Shown here: in pieces, positions 1 through 8,044 of the stretch
Position numbering within the stretch: the first letter of the stretch is position 1
How the letters are laid out: each line of letters begins with the position of its first letter
NCBI GenBank assembly: GCA_028277105.1
Contig: JANQHO010000002.1
Coordinates: 1-49,942, forward strand
Length of the DNA stretch: 49,942 nucleotides
DNA from: Owenweeksia sp.
Lineage (GTDB): Bacteria > Bacteroidota > Bacteroidia > Flavobacteriales > Schleiferiaceae
Direction: 5' to 3'
Made by a program: the position numbers and the translations under genes
The notes under the pieces: generated by a model
The model's database searches: none
What the model saw: only the letters and a program-made list of their open reading frames with translations
What the model was told of the DNA's origin: nothing

Positions 1-1
1 C

Positions 2-2107
2 ATAGCGAGTTTTTCGAACAGCGGAGATAGCCTGACAGAAAATACCCATTATACGGTAAGCGGTCTTCCTTCGGGCCTGGTTCCGTTGATGGAGGTGAAT
101 ATGAGTGGCGATACAGCCAGATTGACCCTTTCGGGGAATGCTGCGGATCATCAGAATATCCACGATGTAGACAGCCTGATGTTCAGTTTTACGGATGCAG
201 CCTTTAGTAATGCCACTGCGTCTGTTGTTTTCAATGCGGTAGACCACGTTGTTGGCTTGGGGCTTGACTTTGACGATAATGCCTGGCTGACTTATAGTGT
301 AGACCTGGATAGCCTGGATGTGTCGGCTTACCAGAAGTTACCGGGTTCCTTTATAAGGTCTATTGATGGTATTCCTACGGATATTGCGTTCAGTCCGGAT
401 GGGATGAAGCTATTCCTTTTGGGAGCGAGTGGCGACATTATTACACAGTTCGGCCTTAGTGCCCCCTATGCGGTGGATAGTCGTAACCAGGAGACTGTTT
501 TCAATGTGCGCAATTGGGAAGATAACCCGACCACACTGATGTTCAGTGGGGATGGTTCGCGCTTGTTTGTATTGGGACATGGTAGTGATGCTGTTCACCA
601 ATACGATCTGTCGTTACCATATGATCTGAGGGGAGAGGTGAACCATGTGGGTTCTTACGACCATGGTTCTGTGGATGATATTACTACGGGTCTGGCCTTT
701 GATCCCTCTGGGGAGAAGATGTTCCTGGCGGGTCGTGCGACTGATTCGGTTTACCAGTATGGTTTGTCGGAGGCTTATGATGTGACCTCTGTGGTGAGTT
801 ATGAGAATTCCTTTTACATCGGTGGTCAGGAAGATAATATCGGGGATATTGGTTTTGACCCTTCGGGCACACAGTTGATGATAACCGGTTTTAGCAGTGA
901 TGACGTTCATCAGTACCATTTGGCTGATGCTTATGATCTGGGTGGTGCGAGTTATGACAATAAGATGATTAGTAATATAGAAACTAGTCCTAATGGTTTT
1001 ACGCTGAATGCATTGGGAAGCCGGCTGTTTGTGGTAGGTTCAACCCGAGATAGTATTAATATTTACGATCGTGGCAGTACAGTGGCCTTTGTGGAGCGTT
1101 CCACCAATGATGGTTCGGTCAGGGGTTCACTGCTGGTGAGTTTGCGGGGTGAGAAGTTTGCCTCTGCTACCTTGAGTTCTCCGGATGCCTTCAGTATTAC
1201 TAACCTTCCTGCGGGCTTAAATGCGAGTTTGAGTGTGGCGAGTGACAGTGTGACGGCCCGTTTGATCCTGAGTGGTCAGGTTTCGTCTCATCAGTTGATC
1301 AATAGTATCGACAGCCTGGAGTTCCGCTTTACGGATGCAGCTTTTGCCAATGCTATTGCGCCTGCTGTTCTCAACGCAGAGGATCACCCTGTTGGTTTGG
1401 GGATCGAATTTGAGGATCCTTCTCACGCTGACCTTTCCCTCAAAGTATTCCTGCAAGGGCCTTATGATGATGTGAACGATGAGATGAGTACCGCATTAAA
1501 TACTATTATTCCCGATTCAGCCAGCGCGGCTAATGTTTACGGCAGGGCACCATTCAATTATTCCGGTACGGAATACTTCACCACCGTGCCTAATGCCGAT
1601 GTAGTTGACTGGGTATTGGTCGAACTGCGCGATACCACCAGTGCAGCTCTGGCCAATAGCAATACGGTCGAGAAGACAATGGCCGGGCTGCTGTTAAAAG
1701 ATGGTAGTATAGTTGCTCCTGATGGAAGTTCTCTTCTTACCACCGAGGGCATGACCATCGATCACAACCTCTTTGTGGTCATAAGGCACCGCAATCACCT
1801 GGCTGTTATGAGTGCGAATGCCCTTGTTGATGCAGCGGGGACCTACAGTTACGATTTCACTACGGATGTATTACAAGCAGTTGGTTCTGGTTTGGTCGAA
1901 TTGGAGAGCGAGGTATACGGGATGTATGCAGGTGATGCCAATGCTGATAATGATATTAATAGTACTGATCAGAATAGCTATTGGAGAATAGATAATGGTA
2001 AAGCAGGAGAATATATAAATTCTGATTTTAACATGGATACTGATGTCAATAGTGCCGATCAAAACACCTTTTGGCGTGCTAATAACGGTATAAATGCCAC
2101 CTTTTGA
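2..2107 (+). CDS. Large secreted repeat / beta-propeller protein with dockerin-like C-terminus (5' end outside window)
   Basis: The frame is open from base 2, so the true start lies upstream and only the C-terminal 701 residues are visible. Two copies of a 76-residue module, alignable without gaps (47-274 and 1190-1417; shared TARL-LSG, DSL-F-FTDAAF, DH-VGLG), flank a stretch (about 347-1075) with five propeller-like blades of the type AFSPDGMKLFLLG...QFGL-APY. From about 1436 there is a module I know from the ends of many Bacteroidota exported proteins (VFLQGPYDD, DWVLVELRD, FVVIRHRNHLAVMSA). It closes with two Asp/Asn-rich loops (GDANADNDINSTDQN and DFNMDTDVNSADQN, 1931-2089) that look like dockerin or EF-hand calcium loops. 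No classical T9SS tail follows. Role is probably an exported, calcium-binding surface or matrix protein; the substrate is unknown. The next gene starts 37 bp downstream and may be co-transcribed. Confidence 0.8.
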   Translation: MASFSNSGDSLTENTHYTVSGLPSGLVPLMEVNMSGDTARLTLSGNAADHQNIHDVDSLMFSFTDAAFSNATASVVFNAVDHVVGLGLDFDDNAWLTYSVDLDSLDVSAYQKLPGSFIRSIDGIPTDIAFSPDGMKLFLLGASGDIITQFGLSAPYAVDSRNQETVFNVRNWEDNPTTLMFSGDGSRLFVLGHGSDAVHQYDLSLPYDLRGEVNHVGSYDHGSVDDITTGLAFDPSGEKMFLAGRATDSVYQYGLSEAYDVTSVVSYENSFYIGGQEDNIGDIGFDPSGTQLMITGFSSDDVHQYHLADAYDLGGASYDNKMISNIETSPNGFTLNALGSRLFVVGSTRDSINIYDRGSTVAFVERSTNDGSVRGSLLVSLRGEKFASATLSSPDAFSITNLPAGLNASLSVASDSVTARLILSGQVSSHQLINSIDSLEFRFTDAAFANAIAPAVLNAEDHPVGLGIEFEDPSHADLSLKVFLQGPYDDVNDEMSTALNTIIPDSASAANVYGRAPFNYSGTEYFTTVPNADVVDWVLVELRDTTSAALANSNTVEKTMAGLLLKDGSIVAPDGSSLLTTEGMTIDHNLFVVIRHRNHLAVMSANALVDAAGTYSYDFTTDVLQAVGSGLVELESEVYGMYAGDANADNDINSTDQNSYWRIDNGKAGEYINSDFNMDTDVNSADQNTFWRANNGINATF

Positions 2108-2144
2108 TGAAGAAAACTAAACCTTTAATTTAAATATCCTAATT

Positions 2145-4262
2145 ATGAAAAAAGCAATTATAGTACTATTATCAATCCTTTTTTTTGAAGCTTCACAGGC
2201 ACAGAATGACTATGACCTTAACTTTAAAGTAACTCAAAACGATATAGTAAATGGAGGAGCCTTTAAAGTAATGGTACAGATCCGTTCAGCCGGTGCCGAT
2301 TTTAAATTGGGCTCATCTAATTTCAGGTTTAATTATAATGATAACCGATTGGCCTTTGTTGCTGTTACTCCCAATGCTGCTAATACCTTTAGTAACCCAC
2401 CTTTTTATTCTCCCATTACTGGTACCGGTTCGGGCAATGGGTTTGTCAGTATAAATATTACCCTTGGATTTCCTGGCTTTGGCAGTACAGTAAGTAGCAG
2501 CTGGATCGATGTAGCGGAAGTGGAATTTACCATCACCGACCGCAGCCTTCCCGGTAATTTTGATTTTCGCCCATTAAATAATACTGCGGGTAATTCAGTA
2601 GGTTTTATAGACGATGAAGCTACTAATCTGGGTACAGCTGGAACTGCCTTTGATTTTGTTAACTGGGATGGGAGTGTATGGTCTGGCGGTAACGGTGTTT
2701 CCGGAGCTCCTGATGATACTGATGGGGCCAAACACCTTCAGATTACCTCAGGAGTAGCTTCAATAATAGACGAGGCTCATGTAGATCGCTTATCAGTAGC
2801 TTCAGGTACTACTTTAAATATCGACCCAATGGCTGGTACAAATGGTGCTCTCAGAGTATTGTCAGATTTAGCCATCGTAAATGGATCTGTATATGTGAAT
2901 GCTGATATAAATGGTTATGGTCAATATATAGGCCCCTCTATTAATGCTACCGTTCAGCAGTACGTGGGAAATAACATGGGCTGGCGGCACCTGGGATTCC
3001 CGGTGAGCGGAGCTGTCAATAATCTGTCACTCGGGGGTTCTCCCATGAATTATGCTACGTCACCCTCTCATCAACGCAATACTTTTTACTTTGATAATAC
3101 CTCTTTTCAATGGACAGCTGTGCCAAACTCTTCGTGGGCGCCTGCTAATAGCGGAGTGTCGGTATTTGTTGGAGGGGTTTATTTTCCGGTGACCAATGGG
3201 GTAATATCCTATAGCGGAACCACTAATGACGGTGCTCAATCCTCTACTTACAGTTTTGCTTCCAGCCCTGTGGGAGATCCTGGTTATGACGGCTGGAACC
3301 TGATCGGAAATCCATATCCCTCTAATATTGACTGGAATACTATAGACGATCAGGACGGTGGAAGTGTTTTTACTTCTTACTCCGTTTGGGATAATGGTGT
3401 CTATCGTTCGTGGAATGGTACCGTTGCAACCAATGGTGGCACCCGCTATATTGCCCCCGGGCAGAGCTTTTGGGTAAAATCTACTGGAAACAATGGAGTT
3501 TCTTTTGATTTTGCCAGGGCAGACCGGACCTTCAGCGGAGGCAATGCCTTTTTTGGGAACTTCAAAAAAGCGTCATCTGTAGAAGTGATCAGCCTTACTG
3601 TAACAAGCCCGGGAGGTTTGACTGATGAAACCGTAATTTATTTTCCTGCCGGCAGTATAAGCGGTTTTGATCCCGAGGGAGGAGATGCCCATAAGCCCTG
3701 GAATAACTTACCTAATTCTAATTTGTACAGCTTGCCGGAAAATAGTGACGAGAAGCTGGCTATCAATGCCTTTGGCCCCTGGCATGTCGATGCCCGGATA
3801 CGGTTGGGCTTCAGCAATGATTCTACTTTTGGCAAGCAGCATACCATTGAACTGGATGGCAGTAGATTAAATACAGCCTGGGGAGATATATACCTGGAAG
3901 ATCTGGCCGATACCGCTGCAAATTGGCACAACATGGGTACTCCCTATACCTTTTTGAATGATAGTTCAGTAACAGAAAACCGTTTTGTGCTGCATTTTAA
4001 ACCGAAAAATTTCTCCGTAGAAGAACTCCACGTAAAACGGAATTACCGTATTTATTATGATGAAAAAGACCTTATGTTACAGGTTTACAGCCCGTTTATT
4101 AAATGGAGCATATTTAATTCAGTAGGGCAAAAGATAGCAGAAAATATGGCAGAGCAGGGTAAACATTCTTTATCTGATTATGTACAAAAATCAGGTGTAT
4201 ACACTCTGCAATTGGAATATAAGGGTTTTGTCAGAGGAGAAAAGGTTGTCATTTTACATTAG
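2145..4262 (+). CDS. T9SS-exported protein with cohesin-like N-terminal domain
   Basis: The 705-residue product opens with a signal peptide (MKKAIIVLLSILFFEASQA, cleavage near residue 19). Residues about 21-180 form a beta-rich domain with the pattern F-V-QI-S-GADFKLGSSNFRFNYN...W-DVAEVEFTITD, which resembles the cohesin-like modules of Bacteroidota exported proteins. The middle (about 255-470) has Trp/Gly-rich segments (GWRHLGFPVSG, GWNLIGNPYPSNIDW, GQSFWVK) common in T9SS cargo. The last 70 residues (IFNSVGQKIAENM...SGVYTLQLEYKG...VVILH) fit a type A T9SS sorting tail, so surface attachment or release by T9SS is expected. It lies 37 bp after a protein ending in dockerin-like loops, which suggests, but does not prove, that the two bind. 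The cohesin reading is by pattern only. Confidence 0.8.
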   Translation: MKKAIIVLLSILFFEASQAQNDYDLNFKVTQNDIVNGGAFKVMVQIRSAGADFKLGSSNFRFNYNDNRLAFVAVTPNAANTFSNPPFYSPITGTGSGNGFVSINITLGFPGFGSTVSSSWIDVAEVEFTITDRSLPGNFDFRPLNNTAGNSVGFIDDEATNLGTAGTAFDFVNWDGSVWSGGNGVSGAPDDTDGAKHLQITSGVASIIDEAHVDRLSVASGTTLNIDPMAGTNGALRVLSDLAIVNGSVYVNADINGYGQYIGPSINATVQQYVGNNMGWRHLGFPVSGAVNNLSLGGSPMNYATSPSHQRNTFYFDNTSFQWTAVPNSSWAPANSGVSVFVGGVYFPVTNGVISYSGTTNDGAQSSTYSFASSPVGDPGYDGWNLIGNPYPSNIDWNTIDDQDGGSVFTSYSVWDNGVYRSWNGTVATNGGTRYIAPGQSFWVKSTGNNGVSFDFARADRTFSGGNAFFGNFKKASSVEVISLTVTSPGGLTDETVIYFPAGSISGFDPEGGDAHKPWNNLPNSNLYSLPENSDEKLAINAFGPWHVDARIRLGFSNDSTFGKQHTIELDGSRLNTAWGDIYLEDLADTAANWHNMGTPYTFLNDSSVTENRFVLHFKPKNFSVEELHVKRNYRIYYDEKDLMLQVYSPFIKWSIFNSVGQKIAENMAEQGKHSLSDYVQKSGVYTLQLEYKGFVRGEKVVILH

Positions 4263-4364
4263 AAACGGAGGCTTGAACTATAATTAACATATAAATACTT
4301 CATAAAGGTTCTCGACCATCTTGAACCACCATGCTTAATTTTTTAATAAATAGTCATAATAACA

Positions 4365-4616
4365 ATGAAAACAGATCATCAATTATTAGTAAATAGGGAA
4401 GAGTTCAATGCTCAGGAAACAACATCCAAACGCATTATTAGAGCAGTAATGTTTTTATGCTTTTTGTCGTTAGTTTTGATGGCGAATTCACTAAAAGCCC
4501 AGCCTGAACCTCCTGGAGGAGGGGTTAATCCTACACCTATCGATGGTATGGTAGGCGTGGTTTTGGCAGTAGGGGCAGGTTATGTAGCCATGAAAAAGAA
4601 GAGAAATACACAATAG
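4365..4616 (+). CDS. Small membrane protein with PIDG - transmembrane - KKK tail
   Basis: This 83-residue protein has a hydrophobic segment at about residues 29-45 (VMFLCFLSLVLMANSLKAQ) that looks like a signal peptide preceded by a long 28-residue charged N-terminus. After a short Pro/Gly-rich mature region comes PIDGMVGVVLAVGAGYVAMKKK, a Pro-Ile-Asp-Gly motif, one hydrophobic helix and a basic end. Short proteins of this form are common in Bacteroidota and look like C-terminal sorting signals (motif, membrane helix, basic tail). It follows two exported proteins and precedes a strong hairpin. The function is unknown. The start at 4365 is the first ATG; an internal start at codon 29 would give an ordinary signal peptide. 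Confidence 0.65.
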   Translation: MKTDHQLLVNREEFNAQETTSKRIIRAVMFLCFLSLVLMANSLKAQPEPPGGGVNPTPIDGMVGVVLAVGAGYVAMKKKRNTQ

Positions 4617-4632
4617 TTAATGAGTGTACTGT

Positions 4633-4670
4633 ATTACCGAAGCATAATTGTATGCTTCGGTAATATTTTA
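4633..4670 (+). terminator. Hairpin terminator, 14-bp perfect stem
   Basis: Arms 4633-4646 and 4651-4664 pair perfectly over 14 bp around the loop ATTG and are followed by an A/T-rich tail. It lies between two convergent genes (4365-4616 plus, 4675-5334 minus), so it can serve both. Confidence 0.75.
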
Positions 4671-4674
4671 ATAG

Positions 4675-5334
4675 TTATTTAATTAATTGGTTTGCTTGAG
4701 CTATTTGAAAGAGTTCAATGACATTTTCAATTGCTAGTTTTTGAAATATTCTCTTCTTGTAAGTAGCTACTGAAGATTTGTGTAAATTCAACATTTCAGA
4801 TATCTTACCAACCGGTTTCCCCTTAGCTAAGAGAAGCATTATTTCAAATTCACGATGAGATAATTTTTCAAAATCATAAACTTTGGTTGAATCACTTATT
4901 TTTTGTTCAACAATTGCATCTAAAGCTTCGGAAGAAAAGAATTTCCGGCCTTTTTTTAGCATGTCAATGGCATTGATTATTTCTTCATCAGGAGCTGTTT
5001 TACATACATAACCATCTATCCCTAGTCTAATCAGCTTATTGATATAGGCTTTAGGAGATACAGCTGATAGTATCAGGATGCAAAAACTTGAATTAATACT
5101 CTTTATTTTCTCGAGCAGGCTGATAATAGTATAATCAGGCAAGTTTATGTCTATGATTAGCATATCATAGTTTTTTTCTATTTTGTTATTTGCTTCTTTT
5201 ATCCTTTTTATCGCTCCTTTACCAGTCTTCGAAATATCTATATTTTCGAAAACTTTTTTTCGGATTAGTAATGATTTTAGGCCGACTTGGATAATTGGAT
5301 GATCATCAACTATCAAGACATTTTTATATTCCAT
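4675..5334 (-). CDS. NarL/LuxR-family response regulator
   Basis: The 219-residue protein has an N-terminal receiver domain (about 1-120): acidic pair D10-D11, probable phospho-acceptor D62 in LIIDINLPD, and conserved K112 in GYVCKTAPDEE. The C-terminal part (about 152-215) is a LuxR-type helix-turn-helix (LSHREFEIMLLLAKGKPVGKISEMLNLHKSSVATYKKRIFQKL). Such regulators bind DNA as dimers after phosphorylation. It is divergent from a histidine kinase that starts 93 bp away, the likely partner. Both genes are visibly richer in A+T than their neighbours, which may point to acquisition or weak codon selection. The target genes are unknown; the exported-protein genes beside it are candidates by position only. 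Confidence 0.92.
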   Translation of the reverse strand: MEYKNVLIVDDHPIIQVGLKSLLIRKKVFENIDISKTGKGAIKRIKEANNKIEKNYDMLIIDINLPDYTIISLLEKIKSINSSFCILILSAVSPKAYINKLIRLGIDGYVCKTAPDEEIINAIDMLKKGRKFFSSEALDAIVEQKISDSTKVYDFEKLSHREFEIMLLLAKGKPVGKISEMLNLHKSSVATYKKRIFQKLAIENVIELFQIAQANQLIK

Positions 5335-5427
5335 TATTTTGTTTTTTTGTAAATATAATTTTTTTATTTCTTTAATAATACTTTGTAAGTATTTTTACTA
5401 TATAATTTACGAATAATTACTAGTTCC

Positions 5428-6288
5428 ATGATTGTTTTTTTATGTATAATATGTATATACTTTTCCCTCTTAATAGTGCTGAGTGTAAGAATGGAAAAAA
5501 GTTATTTGGAGGATATAGAAAGAAAGAGAGTTCAAGTTAGCCACAATAACTTGACGAGGACAATTGATAATTTTCATTCGACATATAAGAAATTATTGCT
5601 TCAATTAAAAAAGAAAAATAAGTTAATAGCAATTTTTGCACATAGTGTTAAAGGATCTCTACGTTTCTTACCCGAATTGGCTTTGTCGGCAAAGTATAAA
5701 GTTAAGAGTATTGATTATAAAGGGGCTAAAAAGGACTTGAAATTATTGCATAAAGGTATTACTGCTACTTATGAAATGACATCAGATGTTTTGGCATGGG
5801 TGAAAATGGGTTGGAAAACTAATAATAAGCCTGAAGAGCAAGATTTAAAAAAAATTGTCGAAAAAGTACTTGTACATTTTGAAGAAGAAATCCGGCAAAA
5901 AGACATAATAGTAAAAAATACACAAGATAAAAACTACAAAGTTTTAGCCTTACCCGGATCAATAGAACTGATTTTGAGCAATATATTGTCCAATGCATTG
6001 AAGTATGCGAAATCGCTAATAACCATTCATGTTAGCAATATACTTGGTACAAAGGTAAGGCTTGCTGTTAAAGATAACGGAGAGGGTTTCAATGAAGAGA
6101 ATATAATAGACAAGTTAAATAGGGATGAAATAATTGTTAGTACCCCCGGGCGTCACGGTGAATTAGGCACAGGTGTTGGTTTGATGATAATAAAGGATTT
6201 GGCCGAGCAAAACTCAGTAGAACTCAACTTTATTAACAGCTCCAGTGGATTAACAGTTGAGTTAGTCTTCGATTTATATAAGTGCTAA
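5428..6288 (+). CDS. Membrane-anchored sensor histidine kinase
   Basis: The 286-residue protein begins with one hydrophobic helix (about 1-20), then a charged coiled-coil-like stretch (about 23-65). The dimerisation/phospho-acceptor region is IFAHSVKGSLRFLPELA with probable phospho-acceptor H72. The ATPase part shows an N box (LILSNILSNALKYA), G1 box (VKDNGEGF) and G2 box (GTGVGLMIIKDLAE). There is no periplasmic sensor domain, so the signal is probably sensed through the membrane helix, the coiled coil or a partner protein. It is divergently paired with the LuxR-type regulator. The residues after the histidine (SVKG instead of the usual acidic residue) are atypical, but the ATP-binding boxes are intact, so kinase activity is plausible. 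The DNA is AT-rich. Confidence 0.88.
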   Translation: MIVFLCIICIYFSLLIVLSVRMEKSYLEDIERKRVQVSHNNLTRTIDNFHSTYKKLLLQLKKKNKLIAIFAHSVKGSLRFLPELALSAKYKVKSIDYKGAKKDLKLLHKGITATYEMTSDVLAWVKMGWKTNNKPEEQDLKKIVEKVLVHFEEEIRQKDIIVKNTQDKNYKVLALPGSIELILSNILSNALKYAKSLITIHVSNILGTKVRLAVKDNGEGFNEENIIDKLNRDEIIVSTPGRHGELGTGVGLMIIKDLAEQNSVELNFINSSSGLTVELVFDLYKC

Positions 6289-6315
6289 AAAATTCAATAA
6301 CAATCTCTGTTGCTT

Positions 6316-7671
6316 CTATTCGAACAGATGCTGAAACACCTCCTCGATCTTCCCACAAGAAATAATCTCAATGGCAAATTTGCCTTTACTCAATTTGCTA
6401 TGGCTGCTGATGAAGATCTGGTCGAAGCCCAATTTCTCCGCTTCGCTAATGCGCTGCTCGATACGGGAAACCGGGCGGATTTCACCGTTTAAACCTACTT
6501 CAGCCGCAAAGCAGACTTTAGAGGCCAAAGGAATATCTTCATTGGAAGAAAGAATGGCAGCTACTACCGCTAAATCAATAGCGGGGTCGTCTACCCGAAT
6601 ACCACCGGTAATATTGAGGAAAACATCTTTAGCACCTAAGCGGAAACCGCAACGCTTTTCCAAAACTGCCAATAGCATATTCAACCTACGTACATCATAA
6701 CCCGTAGTGCTGCGCTGGGGAGTGCCATATACGGCACTGCTTACTAAAGCCTGTATTTCAATCAACATAGGGCGGATGCCTTCCAAAGTAGCGGCAATGG
6801 CATTGCCACTTAAATCAGTATCTCGTTTGGAGATCAAAATTTCAGAAGGGTTGGATACTTCACGCAAGCCATCCCCTAACATTTCATAAATGCCAATTTC
6901 AGCTGTAGAACCAAAACGGTTTTTAGCAGCTCTCAATAAACGGTATACATGGTTACGGTCGCCCTCAAACTGGATAACCGTATCCACCATATGCTCCAAA
7001 ATCTTGGGCCCGGCCAATTGACCTTCTTTGGTAATATGTCCGATCAGAAAAACAGGTGTGCCCGTTTCTTTCGCAAACTGGATCAACTCAGCGGCACATT
7101 GCCGTATTTGGGAAACTGATCCTGGAGCCGATTCGATCAGTTGCGATTGTAAGGTTTGGATAGAGTCTACAATCAGCACTTCCGGTTCCGTTAGCTCTAT
7201 TTGCTGAAAGACCTCTTGAGTATTGGTAGCGGTAAGTAAATAGCATTTTTCGTTTTTAATACCAATGCGTTTTGCCCTTAAGTGAACCTGTTGATCGCTT
7301 TCCTCTCCGCTGATGTAGAGACATTTTCTGTTGAGATTCAGCGCTACCTGTAGCATCAGGGTACTCTTACCTATGCCCGGTTCTCCACCAATCAGCACTA
7401 CTGAGCCCTCTACTATGCCACCACCCAATACTCGATCCAATTCATTATCCGAAGAAGAAAAACGCTCGTTAGTATCAGCTGCAAAGTCCGTAATTGCTTT
7501 GACCTTTAACTTTTTTGGTTCAGAAGATTTATAAGCCGATTTTGGGGAACTGGTAGAAATTACTTCTTCCACTATGGTGTTCCATTCACCACAGCGGTTG
7601 CATTGCCCCATCCACTTAGAGTGTTGGGCGCCACAGTTCTGACAATAATAAGCAGTTTTAAGCTTCGCCAT
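6316..7671 (-). CDS. radA: DNA repair protein RadA
   Basis: RadA is a RecA-like ATPase that drives branch migration of recombination intermediates. The 451-residue protein has full family length: a four-cysteine zinc finger (C10, C13, C24, C27: YCQNCG...GQCNRCGEW), Walker A GGEPGIGKST (95-104), Walker B-like VLIVDSIQ, the family signature KNRFG (about 250-254), and a C-terminal Lon-protease-like domain without protease activity. It is the last gene of the minus-strand run from panC. Its start codon lies inside the 3' end of the preceding unknown gene (14-bp overlap), which suggests translational coupling. Confidence 0.97.
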   Translation of the reverse strand: MAKLKTAYYCQNCGAQHSKWMGQCNRCGEWNTIVEEVISTSSPKSAYKSSEPKKLKVKAITDFAADTNERFSSSDNELDRVLGGGIVEGSVVLIGGEPGIGKSTLMLQVALNLNRKCLYISGEESDQQVHLRAKRIGIKNEKCYLLTATNTQEVFQQIELTEPEVLIVDSIQTLQSQLIESAPGSVSQIRQCAAELIQFAKETGTPVFLIGHITKEGQLAGPKILEHMVDTVIQFEGDRNHVYRLLRAAKNRFGSTAEIGIYEMLGDGLREVSNPSEILISKRDTDLSGNAIAATLEGIRPMLIEIQALVSSAVYGTPQRSTTGYDVRRLNMLLAVLEKRCGFRLGAKDVFLNITGGIRVDDPAIDLAVVAAILSSNEDIPLASKVCFAAEVGLNGEIRPVSRIEQRISEAEKLGFDQIFISSHSKLSKGKFAIEIISCGKIEEVFQHLFE

Positions 7672-8044
7672 CTACAGTGATCAAGTGATCTTTTATGGCA
7701 GAGTTTTCCGGTTCAATAGAGGAGTGAGGAGGAAAAGCGTAAAAGTCGGCTTTTATTTGGGCTGCAGCATCAGCATTTACCTTATCCGCCATACAAACCC
7801 CGTCAACTGGCATAAGAGCGGCCCAAACCAGAACACTTTCTTCAACAACAGAAGGCAGTAACAATACAACCCTTTGAGTCTTTTCGTGAACTTCAGCGAT
7901 AAAACGGATCAATTCAGATGAAAATTCGGGTTTTTCAACCGGAATGAGGATAACTTCTTCAGCAGTTAGATGCCATACATTAATACGTTGGTTAATAGCT
8001 TTTAGATCAAATATTTTCGACTGTAGGGCTTGTAATAGTTTCAT
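7658..8044 (-). CDS. Conserved-looking hypothetical protein between flippase-like gene and radA
   Basis: I do not recognise this 128-residue protein. It has no signal peptide or membrane helix. It has alternating hydrophobic strands and helices (EEVILIPVEKP, KTQRVVLLLPSVVEESVLVWAALMPVDGVCMAD) that suggest a small alpha/beta cytoplasmic fold. Its start overlaps the upstream gene by 38 bp and its end overlaps radA by 14 bp. Nested overlaps on both sides support it being a real, translationally coupled gene of the panC-panD-radA run rather than a chance frame. Confidence 0.7.
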   Translation of the reverse strand: MKLLQALQSKIFDLKAINQRINVWHLTAEEVILIPVEKPEFSSELIRFIAEVHEKTQRVVLLLPSVVEESVLVWAALMPVDGVCMADKVNADAAAQIKADFYAFPPHSSIEPENSAIKDHLITVDGEA

